Assembly: GCA_037447655.1 (NCBI GenBank)
Contig: JBBHKE010000927.1
Location: 264,400 to 328,399, forward strand
Reading direction: 5' to 3'
DNA length: 64,000 nucleotides
Origin: Zygnema cylindricum
Taxonomy: Eukaryota > Streptophyta > Zygnematophyceae > Zygnematales > Zygnemataceae
Position 1 is the first letter of the stretch. Every line of letters starts with the position of its first letter. Made by a program: the position numbers and the translations under genes. The notes beneath the pieces were generated by a model, which ran no database searches, had not been told where the DNA came from, and worked only from the letters and a program-made list of their open reading frames with translations. Below are positions 46,591 to 58,747 of this stretch, piece by piece.

Positions 46591-46707
46591 GGGGTGAGGT
46601 CAAATTGTCTATTTGTTTGCTTGGGTGGCAGTTTCTCTAGTTGAAAGTTGGTTAGTGTAAAACTACCTAGAGGCTTCCTCAATTTTGGTCCATAATGGGG
46701 GACAGAG
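46591..46707 (+). mobile_element. Leader of a third family A copia copy, cut off
   Basis: The text from ctctagttgaaagttggttag to cataatggggg...acagagaattg matches the leader at 35871 on and 41150-41215. It stops at about 46707, directly against the body of the unrelated copia that follows. Confidence 0.7.
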
Positions 46708-46709
46708 AA

Positions 46710-48042
46710 TTGCAAAAACAACGTTCCAAATCCAAGAGCGCCGCACAATCCACTTGTCGCGTACAACCCCGTTGAACACGCGACTGCAACATTTATGACT
46801 CCCTTGTACGGTCGTTACAGTCCCCCTCCCCCGTGGTACAATTTGGCACCTCATTTTCAATTCGCGCCGAACGTACCTCTACCACTCCTTCAATCTGACG
46901 TAGCAAATCATGAAGCGCCGCTTATCAACCACACTAATTCTGTACCTGCTCCCATTCCTCCAATTGACTATGGATACGCTTTCAATGCATCAGGTAATAA
47001 CTCTGATTGGTTGATAGATTTTGGTGCGTCGCATTACATGTCATGTACAAAATCTATCATGACAAATCTTGTAATGCTTCCTGTTCCTTTACGCATTTTA
47101 CTTGGAAATAATTTTGTCCTAACATCTACTATGGTTGGACAGGTGGCCATAAATCCAAATAGCTCTGAACCACTCATTCTGGAAAATGTTTATTATGTAC
47201 CCGAACTCAAGAAAAACCTTTTCTCCGTGGGTACGGCGCTGCGAAATGGTAGTTTTGGAGTCATTTCGAAAAACGAAGTCAATTTTTTCTCGTCAAACCA
47301 CTCTTCCCTTGGAAAAGGGATTAAATGTGGTAATCTCTATGTTTTAAAATCTTTTAGAGATTTAGCGCATGCGAATGTAGCAACTTCTTCTTCCTCCTCT
47401 TGTTTTCATAAATGGCATTTACGATATGGCCATTTAAATAGACAAAGTTTAGCATCTCTTAGTAAAGGCCTTGTTTCAGGCTTAGATTCTTTTGATGCTA
47501 AAAATTTAGATTTTTGCAATGGATGTATTATTGGGAAAGTGGCTCGATTACCTTTTCTAAATAGCTATTCTGAATCAAATTCTCCTCTTGATATTATTTC
47601 TAGTGATGTATGTGGACCAATGAGAATACCGAGTTTGAGTGGTTTTGTGTACTTCATTACCTTTATCGATGATTATTCACGATTCACTCATGTATATCTC
47701 ATGAAAAATAAGTCTGAAGCTTTCACTCATTTCAAAAATTTTAAGTCCCTCGTCGAAAATCAATTCTCCTCTCGCATAAAGATGTTAAAAAGCGATAACG
47801 GGAAGGAATATATGTCGTATAATTTTTTTGAATTCTTAGCATCATGTGGCATAATTCATGAATTAACTGCTCCACATACACCTGAACAAAATGGGGATGC
47901 CGAAAGACTCAATCGAACCCTTGGCGATATGGCTCGATCCATGATGCATTTTGCCTCTTTGCCTCAATTTTTTTGGGCCGAAGCGCTACTAACGCCTTGT
48001 TATGTTCGTAATAGGTCACCCACATCGGCTCTCAAAAATTAA
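46710..48042 (+). pseudogene. Gag end, protease and integrase of family B copia
   Basis: Open from 46710 to a TAA at 48040-48042. The protease motif reads LIDFGASHYMS, with Phe where copia proteases have Ser or Thr. The pre-integrase block has HKWHLRYGHLNRQSLASLSK and CNGCIIGKVARLPF. The integrase core has SDVCGPMRIPSL, KSDNGKEYMS and QNGDAERLNRTLGDMARSM, so the triad residues are present. The usual C-terminal blocks (FEAWHKKKPDVSHFRIF, GIFVGYAPHSKAY) continue past the stop in the same frame until about 48200. Confidence 0.85.
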
Positions 48043-48624
48043 ACCCTTTTTGAGGCATGGCATAAAAAAAAGCCAGATGTGTCTCACTTCCGCATTTTTT
48101 GAAGTGAAACCTATTACAAAAATCTTACAAATACTAATGGAAAAAAGGGTGCAAAGGCCATTAAAGGAATATTTGTAGGATACGCTCCCCACTCAAAAGC
48201 GTACTGCATATACTGTCTTAAAACGCATCGTATTATCATTTCACGTGACGTCATCTTTAACAATGATCCCGTTATTCGCCGCCTTGTAACAAATCTCCCT
48301 ATCACGCCTAACCATTGATTTTTTTGCGAATTCATCATCCGTTGATTCTCTAAATCCTTTTTGTCCCCTTCTAACAATCCAACGGCTACAATGACAGAAT
48401 CAGAAAACCTGGTTTTTACAAATTTTGACAAATTGGAAAAATCTTCGATCGTGGAACCGGTCGCAAAATCCGCGCAAATCGTTGTGACCGACAATACAGC
48501 AGCCGCTTCACGTGACCAGCTGTCCGCGGCGAGGAATCTTGACGCAATCAATTTTGACGCGCCGACAAATCAAGTTTGAATTTCGCCTCAAGACGAAAAC
48601 TCATGCGCGCCGAACGAAACGCAG

Positions 48625-49610
48625 TTGTCGTCATTAATGCCAGAGGACCAAGTACGGCCTGCTTCACCTTCTATTCCACCGACTCTCATGAACCCACTTG
48701 CGCAATCCTCCACGACAAATCTTCTGACCGGTTTGCCAACTCAGCAATCCGTACGGCGGAATACTCGACTTGTACGTCCCACTTGGAAGGTGACCCAAAT
48801 TCTTGCCCACACCAATCTTGCTGATGTAAAAGATCCCCCACTTACATTAAAATTTGCTCTAAAGCGTCCAGATGCGCATAAGTGGCAGTTGGCGGCTAAT
48901 GAAGAATATCAATCCCTAATGACGAATCAGACTTGGACGCTTTGCAAATTGCTACCTACAGACGCGCCATTGGTTCACAGTGGGATTTTAAACATTTGCA
49001 AGTGGATCTGTTGAACGCTACAAAGTGCGTCTTGTTGCAAAAGGGTATTCACATATCGAAGGCATTAATTACAATGAAACTTTCCCGCCGGTTGCGAAAT
49101 TTGAATCTATTTGTACAATTTTGTCTTTTGCGGCAATTCACGACTGGGAACTTCAGCAGCTCGACGTCAAAACTGCCTTTTTACACGGACTCTTGAAGAA
49201 GATATTTATATGGAGCAGGCTCCGGGATACGTTGTAGCTGGACAAGAATCTTTGGTCTGTCGATGAAAAAAATCCATTTACGGTCTTAAGCAGGCACCAC
49301 GTGTATGGCACAAAACGCTTGTCTCTGCTTCATTAAAAGATGGATTCAAAGAAATTAGCGCATATCCTGGTATTTACATTAAAGGTACAGGTGACAATTT
49401 AGTCATCATTATTATTTACGTTGATGATTTAATACTTGTTGGTCCCAGTAAAACGGAAATCAACAAAGTCAAAGTTATGCTAGCTTCTCATTCGCTGATG
49501 ACAGATTTAAGTGACCTTGACTATTGTTTAGGCATTAGCATTACAAGGAATAGTTCTAAACATTTATTACAAATGAGTCAATAGCATTATATTGTCGATC
49601 TTTTAGAGAC
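48625..49610 (+). pseudogene. Reverse transcriptase of family B copia, frameshifted
   Basis: Pieces in changing frames: KFALKRPDAHKWQLAANEEY and SLMTNQTWTL (to about 48950), RLVAKGYSHIEGINYNETFP, PPVAKFESICTILSFAAIHD and LDVKTAFLHGLL (49025-49200), SIYGLKQAPRVWHKTL, and IIYVDDLILVG with the catalytic YVDD (about 49417). At least three frame breaks and a stop at about 49264 are visible. Confidence 0.8.
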
Positions 49611-49617
49611 TTTTGGA

Positions 49618-50418
49618 ATGTCTGATTGTAATCCTGTCTCTACGCCTCTTGATCCCAATACCACACTTAGAAAGGAAGTCTCCGATGGGAATGCCCAAGG
49701 AGAAATAGGGTCCATTTCCCGGTCTATTGTAGGAAAGTTGATGTATGACATATTGGGATCGCGTCTAGACATTTGCATTGTTGTGTGTATCTTATCTCAA
49801 TTCTCTCATTGTGCGACTCAAACTCATCTCGATGCGGCGAAACGTGTCTTGAGATACCTTCAAGGAACCAAACATCTTCGCCTCACCTTCTCTCATCCTC
49901 TTTCCTCTTCTCCTCCTTCTACCTCTCATTCTCTCTCTCTTCCCAATTCATCTCATGTTGGATTTTGTGATGCGGACTGGGGGAATCAAACTGATGAACG
50001 TCGTTCTATTTTTGGTGTTTGCTTCTCCCTTGGTGGTGGACTTGTCTCATGGTCTTCTAGAAAACAACCAACTGGTGTTCTCTCATCTACCGAAGCTGAA
50101 TATATGGCGGGCACCTCTGCCACAAAAACTGCCATTTGGCTTCGACGCCTTCTCACAGACCTGTCCTTTCATCAAACTTCTCCCACTCCCATCTTTTGTG
50201 ATTCACAAGGGGCTCTCGCTCTCATGAAAAATCCCATCCACCACACTCGAACAAAACATATCGATATACAGTACCACTTTACACGAGAAAAAATTGGGGA
50301 TAGCACGATTTCTTTCTCTCATTGCTCTACCTCTAATCAACTTGCCAACTTCCTTACCAAACCTCTTCCTCTTCATTCTTTCGCGAAACATGTTCTCTCT
50401 TTTGGCCAACTTGGCTAA
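49618..50418 (+). pseudogene. RNase H domain of family B copia
   Basis: A 266-codon open frame: STPLDPNTTLRKEV, SIVGKLMYDILGSRLDI, LDAAKRVLRYLQGTKHLRL, then the RNase H core GFCDADWGNQTDERRS, LVSWSSRKQPTGVLSSTEAE, IFCDSQGALALMKNP, HHTRTKHIDIQYHFTREKI and QLANFLTKPLP. The acidic residues of the active site (GFCDADWG, STEAEYM, FCDSQGA) are present. It lies downstream of a broken reverse transcriptase, so it is not expressed as part of an intact polyprotein. Confidence 0.85.
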
Positions 50419-50453
50419 ACACAAACTCTCCGTGCTTCAATCGAGTGGGGGTG

Positions 50454-50838
50454 TTGGAATTCGTAAATCCACTATACTATTGAAACACTCTTTTCGTACG
50501 ATACTTCATGACGTTTAAGTCCTAGAACACTAAGTCTTAAGTGTACCACTTTATATAGTGTTCCTATACTTGTTTGTATATAATTATGTTGCGTAGAAAG
50601 ATTTCCACTAAACATTTAGAATCTTTCTACCTTGCTGTAACTCCACTTCTAGATGTACCTAGATTAGTCATAGTTCCACTTATTGGATGTACCTAAATTA
50701 GTTGTACCTTCCTTAGTTATACCTCCATTTAGTATAGTGCGTCGTACACGCTTGAGTACATCTATAAAACTCAAGCGTCTCATTGTGTCAATAATTATTA
50801 TTTTTTATTTCTTTAATATTTGAACTTAAGTTCACGAC
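50454..50838 (+). repeat. 3' LTR of family B copia
   Basis: TGTTGGAATTCG...TTCACGACA, about 385 bp. A TATA-like tctataaaactc lies near 50760, followed by a plausible leader. The right end is tentative because no 5' LTR is available for comparison. Confidence 0.6.
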
Positions 50839-50944
50839 AGTCTTTTTGTCCTTGCTGTCCTTTTTTTACCTTTTATGTACTTTGTACTTTTTCTTGTTCT
50901 TTTGCTTTAAATTACTTTCTTTGTTATGGTCGCTACTCTATTTC

Positions 50945-51370
50945 TAAGTACCTCACAAAACGAAAGTACGTTGTTGTTTGAATAGTGTGGTGTACGGCAT
51001 GAATCAGACCGTACAAAAGTGTACCTTTTTTCAGTGAAAAAATATATTTAATGAATTTTAGAAACCGTGGACGCATGAGATTATTCGCTCTAAAAAGGGG
51101 ATAAAATCGGGTTGCCAAATATCACGTTCACACATATTCGTCCAACAACCACGTTTCGACTGTGTGAACGTACGATTTGTGTAAGATTTGTCAGATTTTG
51201 TACAAATACCTATATTGGTGTAAGCATGTTTGCGACCGACATTTATTTTTTTCAAAGACCCAAATTATAAATATTTAACAATTAGAATGTATGTTTTTTT
51301 TCAAAATTTTCAAATTTTTAATTAGAGTAAACCACGATAATTATTCATACGTTGATAGCGATTGGCGGTG
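50945..51370. mobile_element. TA-flanked MITE fragment
   Basis: The right end gatagcgattggcggtg is followed by TA. The interior is the reverse complement of the MITE at 21052-21610 (gttcacacatattcgtcc, gtaagcatgtttgcgaccga). The left end is lost next to the family B copia LTR. Confidence 0.6.
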
Positions 51371-52189
51371 TACTGTACACTGCATCGCCCATCGCTACAC
51401 CGCGAATCATAATTAGGAGTGTTGTGTATCGGTAAGGATTTGTCGATAACCGATATGGGCCTTTTTTCGGGTACTTGATAATCGATATATTGGCACGATA
51501 TATCGTTATCGATGTTTTCGTAAATAAGTATCCGATATTTACTGGTATTTATCGGCGATAACACCAATATCGATAACTATCGGCGATACATGTACGAACC
51601 GTACAGATATATGTACGGTCAGCACACTCAACTGTACGTCATATTCTCCGGATGCGCGGCGGACCCCTTTCCCCCCGATTTCGGTTAAAAACCACGATTT
51701 TTCCTTCATTGTTTATAATTTAAGTGGGTTTTACTTGGGTTCCACGCCCCCATACCCTTCCTCAATGTCCTTTTGACTGTTGCTTTTTAAGATAATGCAT
51801 GTTCAGTCCATTTTACAAACGACTTGAAATAAGGTCGTGCAAAATACATGCATAACTTGGAATTTGGACAATTGTGAGGCATTATTGCAAATTCTATATG
51901 TCTTGATTCGTTACATGGCGGTATTTCATACATTTTTGGTATTTCTTAGTCCTATTTGTAGTCCAGCTTAAAGGCGTTAACATACAAGTCTCCAATGCCT
52001 CAATTCACCAACATACGTAATGAATTTAATGTCATAATGTTAAAAATTTCATTCCCAAATTCTCAATGCTTCACATCTTGCCAAATCCAGTTTTTTAAAT
52101 TATCAATGTTTTAAATTTCTAAATCCACCTTAATCAAAATCTCAAAATTCTGCAATTCGTACCTTTTAAAATCTGAATATTTAAAATTT

Positions 52190-52565
52190 GCCATGTCAAA
52201 ATTATGAAAATCAAATTTTTAAATTATCAATGTTGTCGAATTTTGAATCAACCATATCAAAAATCTCCAAATTGTGCAATTTATACCTAATAAAATCTGA
52301 ATCTACAAAAATCTGCCATGTCAAGATTATAAAAATCCAATTTTTAAATTATCAATGTTGTCAAATTCCGAATCAACCATATCAAAAATCTCAAAATTAT
52401 GCAATTCATACCTATTAAAATCTGAATCTACAAAAATCTGCCATGTCAAAATTATGAAAATCCGATTTTTCATATATCAGTGTTGTAAAATTCAGAATCC
52501 ACCATATCAAAAATCTCAAAATTCTAAAATTCCTACCTTTTAAAATCTCAATCTCCAAAAATCTG
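52190..52565. repeat. ~125-bp tandem repeat, three copies
   Basis: Units start at about 52192, 52317 and 52441 (ccatgtcaaaattatgaaaa and onward). Very AT-rich, between the hAT left end and the transposase 3' end. Confidence 0.85.
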
Positions 52566-52622
52566 CAATATTTCAACCCTACATTCTAAAAATGTACCCA
52601 AAAATAAAAGATTTCTACTTTA

Positions 52623-54818
52623 TTAATTTGTTTTGGATGAACTTTTCCACCAATCTCCAAGTACTTTTCCCGATTCCTTTGACCGTTTTCCATTTCGAAA
52701 TACCGTATTTCCCACATTATCTTCGTTACTTCTTTCTCCTTCAATCGCTTTCCTTTTTTCATCACAAACATTTATGAGGGACTCCGTTGCTTTCCATGAT
52801 CCTTTTAAAAAAACCAGATTTTCAACGGACTCCGGACTAAGCCGGTTCCGATTCGCCGTTGCAATTTGACCGGCAGCTGATAATACTCGCTCCGAAGTAG
52901 CCGAAGTAGCGGGTAATGCTAAAACTATTTCAACAAATGAGCTCAATGCGAGAAAAAGGTGACATTTTCCGGCCCACCATTTCAAAGGGTTCCCGGGCTC
53001 ACTCTCGGAATGCTCTAAAATGTTACGTCCTTTGTAAAGTTGAATTTCATGGAGCAAATGGTCCTTGAACTCATCTCGAGTGAGGTCATGATCTGAATTT
53101 TTAGGGGGACCTTCTACCCCGGACGTCGAAGACATCGGTAGATCTGTTTTGAGGGTCATAAAAATACCGTCATCATCTTCAATTTTTGTAGCCACCCCTT
53201 TCACAATAGACATATTTTCACTTTCCAAACTTCCACCATCGGCACCAACATCCGAAGGTTGAGAACTTAACACCTCCGCGTCAAACTTCTCTAGCAAAAC
53301 ATAAAGTATTTCTTGCCAAATTTTGTCTTGTTCTAAAAAAGACAAAAAAACAAGTTGTTTCGTCTTAGGATCCAACGCTGAAGCGATAAACATTTTCAAG
53401 GGAAGAGTTGCAAGCTCAAGAGTGCCAAATCGGGTTTCAAAATCAGGAGCCATTGCGGAAGCAATTAAGTGAATTGTCGAATGCCTATCATTTTCAATTG
53501 AGGTGTCATTTTCAATTGAGGTATCATGAACCACGCTCTTCAAACCCTTAAGAAGTGAGTTAATAATAATACGAACCCAACTTAATGTGACAAAACTTTC
53601 TCCTTCCAAAACTCTTTGAGCCACCATAAAAGGCTTCAAAAGAGTCACTCCTCTTTCAATAACAATCCATTATTATTCGCTTAAATTTGCATTGAGTGGA
53701 ACCGCTGTATTTATCAAAGCACATAATGGTTCTTTCAAATATAAAATTGAAGCAAGCAAGTAGACCACCACCTTCTAGCTACATCAGGCACCAATGTTTT
53801 CCACTTAATTCCTAATTGAGTGGTAAAACTTTTGAGTATGTCATTTGCTCTCGGGGAGCTCTCAAAAAACCCAACTAGATTCCTGGGAGTTCTCATGTTT
53901 GCTGACACACCTGGACTTGCAAAGAATTTCCCGGTGACCAACTCTAGGAGGTGGTCAACACACCTGTGCCAGTCACACGACATAGCTTTACCCGTTTTTT
54001 TCATAGCAGCCGCAGCCACTGCACTTACTCGTTTTTTTCATAGCAGCCGCAGCCACTGCACTTTCAGAAATGTTGTACTTTGCCAGCATGTCCTTATACT
54101 TCTCTGTAATGGCTTCTACTGTGTGACTCCCCGAGAAAGGGGAAAACCCTAAGCATACATTTAAGAGATCCCATTCTGAATTGATGAAATGGGCGGTTAA
54201 TGAACTGTAAGATTCATTAGACACTGAAGTCCATGTGTCTAGAGTTACACTAAGGGTCTCTCCTTCAAGTAATTTTCCTAAACTTAAACGAACCTTTATG
54301 CTTATCTCCTCCATTCTGGAGGCTATTCCCCGCCGATCTGGGATTGATGTCTTCGGTGCTAACCCTTTGATCATCTCGCGACACTCAACGCTCTTTGCCA
54401 CACTTAGCGGTTGCGAATCCAAAACTATCAAGCAACTGGCAGCTCGCTTATTGATGAAGTCCTCAAGTGCTCTTGGTTTCTCTCCAATCTCCTTCAGCTT
54501 CCCTGCTGCAAATAGATTTTTTCGCTTATGCTTTAGGTGGGACACTAAATTTGAAGGACTCAGTGACTTCCCTCCAGCCATAGGCAAGTCACAGTGATTA
54601 CAAAATGCCTTATCTGAATGCTTGCTATCGTGCAATAATGTAAAATGTTGCCATACATTTGATACTGCTCCTTTCGAAATGGCTTTTTTAGCATGTTTGC
54701 ATTCCTCTTTATTTTTTTTTTAATTCTCTAATTCTTTGACATTTTGAATCTCTTCTACCTCCTCATCAAAAATTTGTGTCCCATCCTCCTCTCTTCCTAT
54801 AATTTCCTCATAATCCAT
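52623..54818 (-). pseudogene. hAT-family transposase, broken
   Basis: Reads from ATG at 54818 (MDYEEIIGREEDG). An in-frame TAA follows at residue 33, in an A-rich run. A BED-type zinc finger follows (CNHCDLPMAGGKSLSPSNLV with SHLKHKRK), then RAASCLIVLDSQPLSVAKSV and LDTWTSVSNESYSSLTAHFI, the typical hAT core start. A 34-bp tandem duplication at about 53995-54062 shifts the frame. The C-terminal part 53648-52623 holds the dimerisation block LPATSATSERVLSAAGQIAT and NRNRLSPESVENLVFLKGSW. The protein would cut and paste the element by its terminal repeats. Another break lies near 53650-53740. Confidence 0.85.
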
Positions 54819-55634
54819 TAGAATGTATAAATATATAATTTTAGTTTTTTACTGTTTTATAAAAAGCTATTTTTTCCTCAAATGTGTTGCCTGGTTATAG
54901 TAGGTTAAAATATATGGTGGTTCTAAATGGCTGCAGTCTGACAGATGTGTTCGTCTGTACGTCTTTTTGTCGAATTTTTTTGATTCAAATATTTTATAAT
55001 GTATTTTATTTTTAACGTTTCGGTAGTATAATTTTAGAACTATAAAGTGTTTTTTAAATTTGTCTACGTTTTATGTGTTGCGTTGTCAGTGATAATTTTT
55101 AGTTAAATAGTTACCGAACAGATTTGTATACGTGGCATGCCACGCTATATAATGAAAATAGTATAGTACACTAATACAGTACATAATAAGGTACTATAGA
55201 ATGCGTACTATATATTTTTTAAGTTATCGCCGATTATCGATATTCAAGTACCCGATAATCAATATGTCGAAAAGCTACATATCGCGATATATCGTATCGT
55301 CGATATATCGAGGCTTTTTAAAACAACAAATTAAAACTATTTTTGCTACTGTTGGTAAAACTAATGTTGCTGCTAGAACTAATGCTAATGCAGCTGGTAG
55401 TAAATATCCGGAAGCATTTCAGTGTCATTATCTTCTTCACCTCCCATGCTAACTCCCATCCCTTAGGAATCCATGTAGAAAACTAAAAGTGTAACCTTTC
55501 TACAATGTTAGTCGTTGGAAATGGATAAGCCGTAATCGCCACCTATCTGCAGATTAGTAGATGCCTGCAAAAATGCATGCAGATTGGTAGGTATTCCTGC
55601 CTCAAAGCATGAAAAGAACAGTCACAAATTAAAA

Positions 55635-56973
55635 GACGACGTACAACATGTATAAACTCGCACGAAACGAAATAAACTTCGTACAAAATAAAAAAGCGTA
55701 CCCGCGTATAAATATTAGTGTTGTGTATCGGCAAGGATTTGCCGATAATCGATATTGACCTTTTTTTCGGGTACCCGATAATCGATATATTGGTACGATA
55801 TATCGTTATCGGTATTATCGCTGATAAATAACCGATATTTATCAGTATTTATCGGCGATAATATCGATATCGATAACTATCGGCGATATATGTAAGGACC
55901 GTACAGATACATGTACAACCAGTACACTCAACTGTGCGTCATATACCCCGTACGCGTCGCGGACCCCCTTCCCCTTCGATTTCGGTAAAAAATCGTGATT
56001 TTTCCTTGATTATTTATTATTTAAGGGGGTTTTACTTGGGTTCCACGCTCCGATACCCTTCCTCAATGTCTTTTTGATTGTTGGTTACGCCCACAGATGT
56101 CTAATTCGTACGGATTTTGACTTTTATGTGAAAATTACGTATTATTCGTCAATTTCATACTTTTCGTAAAATCCGTATAGATTTTTTTGTACGGACATGT
56201 ACGAAAAGCGAATTACTAGAAAATCCTTAAAATATCTTTAAAATAACGAACAACTACCATAAATGTACGAAATTGTACGGAAAGTGTACCCTACAAACGT
56301 AATAATACGACAAATCTTTGTCAACCGTACTAAAATATATAGGAACGTACTGCAATGTACCCTATAAACCCTAAAATTCCCCCTTATAATAACCCTAAGT
56401 AGAACGGATATGTACAAACATTTCACGTAAAAATATACGACAAATGTAGCGCAACTGTACTGAAATATACGAAAATGTACGGCAAAGTATCCTTCAAACC
56501 CTAAAATTAATATCCCTAACAAGTACGGAAAATACGGCCACTTTACGTACATGCATGAAAAGTGTGCGGCAGTTATACTGAATATACGGAATTAAAGGAA
56601 ATGTACTCTAAAACCCTAAAAATCATTTATATAACCCTAAAAAGTACGGACAAATACGGACACTGTATATAACTGTACGAAAAATGTACGGGTGCTATGG
56701 AAGTACTATTGTATGCATACTATATATTTTTTAAGTTATCGCCGATATGGAATTTGTTGGTCTCAGACCGATATGTCGGAACCTCTGACCGTTCGATAAC
56801 TAATAACTATCAGTATCGCTGTTATCGAGATAAGTTTTTTACTGATACACAACACTAATAAATATCGATGACGCGTCATTTTAGTTTCATTAATATTTAT
56901 ACGCGGGTACGCTTTTTTATTTTGTACGAAGTTTATTTCGTTTCGTGCGAGTTTATACATGTTGTACGTCGTC
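55635..56973. repeat. 81-bp inverted-repeat arms flanking the hAT insertion
   Basis: 55635-55715 and 56893-56973 are reverse complements of each other over 81 bp with no difference seen by eye (cgcacgaaacgaaataaac in one, gtttatttcgtttcgtgcg in the other). Without the hAT insertion and one copy of its target duplication, only 27 bp (56866-56892) would separate the arms, so the original locus was a near-perfect palindrome. The sequence to the right (56.99-57.27 kb) is shared with 29.45-29.69 kb. Confidence 0.8.
55716..56857. mobile_element. Non-autonomous hAT element, 1142 bp, 8-bp target duplication
   Basis: Terminal repeats TAGTGTTGTGTATCGGC / TACTGATACACAACACTA. ATAAATAT is present at 55708-55715 and again at 56858-56865, the 8-bp duplication expected of hAT. 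The first about 370 bp match the left end of the larger hAT at 51414. No transposase frame: the interior is AT-rich with repeated gtacga and ccctaaa words. It could have been mobilised by a transposase of the type encoded at 52.6-54.8 kb. Confidence 0.85.
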
Positions 56974-57381
56974 CTTTGATTTGTGTCCAAGTTTAGTGTG
57001 ACGGTTCGCGAGTAGATTTCATTTTTGCGGCTAAGTCAATTGTCAGTGTGTGCTCTCACAGACGTGAAGTGATAAACTATCTGCGCGCAACCATTTTATT
57101 TATATGTGGTTCCCGCATTTTTGTTACAGTAAACCAGTGTCGGCCGTGTGAATTGTTTATTTTTTTATGACGGTCGACGTTCGCAAGCGCGACACTTTTT
57201 TAACCGCCAATACAATATTTCGCCAGTCAAAGTTGTTCGACGGATTGACCGTCAAATCTGAACTTAAAGGTGTGTAGCTTGTACGAAACTGTACTTCAAA
57301 TGTACAATTTCTGACAACTACCTGCGCGCAGCAAAAATAGTCTCTGCGATTATAAATTCCCTAGAAAAAGTGATATCGTTC

Positions 57382-57453
57382 GGTTCCATGATCTAGCAAT
57401 TATGATGTCAGACTCTGAATCCGAATGTCCAAGTTCAGTTGTAGGTGGAACCT
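57382..57453 (+). pseudogene. tRNA-Gln pseudogene
   Basis: 72 nt with an intact acceptor stem (GGTTCCA/TGGAACC) and a CTCTGAA anticodon loop, but one mismatch in the anticodon stem and two in the T stem (CCAAG/GTAGG). Upstream text (gatatcgttc) resembles that before the intact copy at 58748, so the two arose by duplication. Confidence 0.8.
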
Positions 57454-57529
57454 TGTAGACGGAGGACATTGTAAATGTCTTCTTTAGTGAGGGTCCGGGA
57501 TAAAATTGAAGGCCAATGATACAGTTAGG

Positions 57530-58582
57530 GTGAAGTTCCATCATAGGTTTCTGTAATTGTACGGCGGCAAACTCTACGGAGCGGGACGATTGAGGGTGAA
57601 GTGCGGTCCCAGTAAATGTACGGACAAGTCTAATGGCAACGTTTACTGGAAGTCCGCTCCATTGTGTCGAGCCAGTAACAAACCTTACTCAATTATGATT
57701 GGCGCCACTAGGCTAGAGTACAAATTCTAAAAATCTTGGATTCCTAGGGAACGCCTACAGGATTTGTTCCCGCCTACATCATTGGAGCTTCCCGACAGCT
57801 TTCCAGTAACGATTTTTCGTACGACAAAAAAAAAATATGGTACGTCTCTGTACGTCTCTGTACGAAATAGTACGGCGTCCAGTAACGAGCCCCACTTTTC
57901 GTCTAATGGAACTTCACCCTAAGTCGAAGTTCCATCACGTAGAGTCTGTAAGCCACGTGTTTTAAATTGACTGGCGCCACGCAAGCTACGATCCGATATT
58001 GAATATCTTTCAGATTTTTAGCACCGACAAACTTAATTTCAAATCTTGACTTGCGTACCATGTACTTGCATACAAAGTAATCATACGACAAAACTTTTGT
58101 ACATTCGCCAGCTCATTTTTTAGGGTTACAGTTTTCGAACATAACGAAAGTCCTTTGAGAGAAATAGTGTGACGAACAAAAGTTTCCGAAAATAGCGTGA
58201 CGAGGGAATGTTACGAAATATCATTTTTATTTTCGGTTGTATTTTGGAAACCGCGTGTCATGTGCAAATCTTAAGATTTTTCGTTGGTTTTCCATCATGA
58301 CACGTAGCTTAACTGTCCAGCGTGTCACGACTTTTTATTTTCTGTATCTGCCAACCCACCTCCTCGATGTGGGTTGACAGTTATTGAAAAAAATGAAACG
58401 AACTCCTCGCAGATGAGAATCCAACGGCCAGTATTACATCCAAGACCTTCGGAGAGTATCGGCAAGATTCTCTGTAATGTAATTTTTCGTATAAAAACAA
58501 AATAGGCGGTACAATTTGGTACGGAGGGTCGCGGATTTTTGTAAACTACGCCACTTTTCGCTTGATGGAACTTCACCCTAAG
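57530..58582. mobile_element. Family J MITE copy 2 (with one small insertion)
   Basis: Ends TTAGGGTGAAGTTCCATCA and TGATGGAACTTCACCCTAA. Compared with the copy at 14422, extra sequence of about 330 bp (roughly 57592-57921) is inserted after 'cgattgag'. It starts ggtgaagtgcgg and ends with the J-type word ggaacttcaccctaa, so it may itself be a J-derived element. The rest runs uninterrupted through the sites hit in copy 1. Confidence 0.75.
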
Positions 58583-58747
58583 GCGACAATTTTTCATGGT
58601 TTGACATTTGAGGCAGCATAATAGCATCTGAAAACGAACAGCAAACTTATACTTGCTTCTATAAAGTTGTTGTTATGGTGCGAAACATTGGTTTTGATGA
58701 TAAATGAAATATTAATATATAACGTGTTATCTCGCACGATATCATCC

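Larger units (their letters stand above)
46710..50838 (+). mobile_element. Family B copia, 5'-truncated, with 3' LTR
   Basis: The body starts abruptly at 46710 inside gag. Protease, integrase, reverse transcriptase and RNase H follow in copia order. The 3' LTR begins TGTTGGAATTCG at 50454 after gagtgggggtg and ends near 50838 (ttcacgaca). The 5' LTR and most of gag are absent, replaced by family A sequence. Confidence 0.8.
51414..55325 (-). mobile_element. hAT DNA transposon, right end lost
   Basis: The left terminal sequence (gtgttgtgtatcggtaagg, with subterminal 'tatcggcgataac' hairpin words) and its first about 370 bp match the start of the complete small element at 55716. A tandem repeat follows, then an hAT transposase on the minus strand. 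Near 55190-55320 it carries the family's right subterminal text (actatatattttttaagtta), but the terminal inverted repeat is missing there. Confidence 0.75.
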
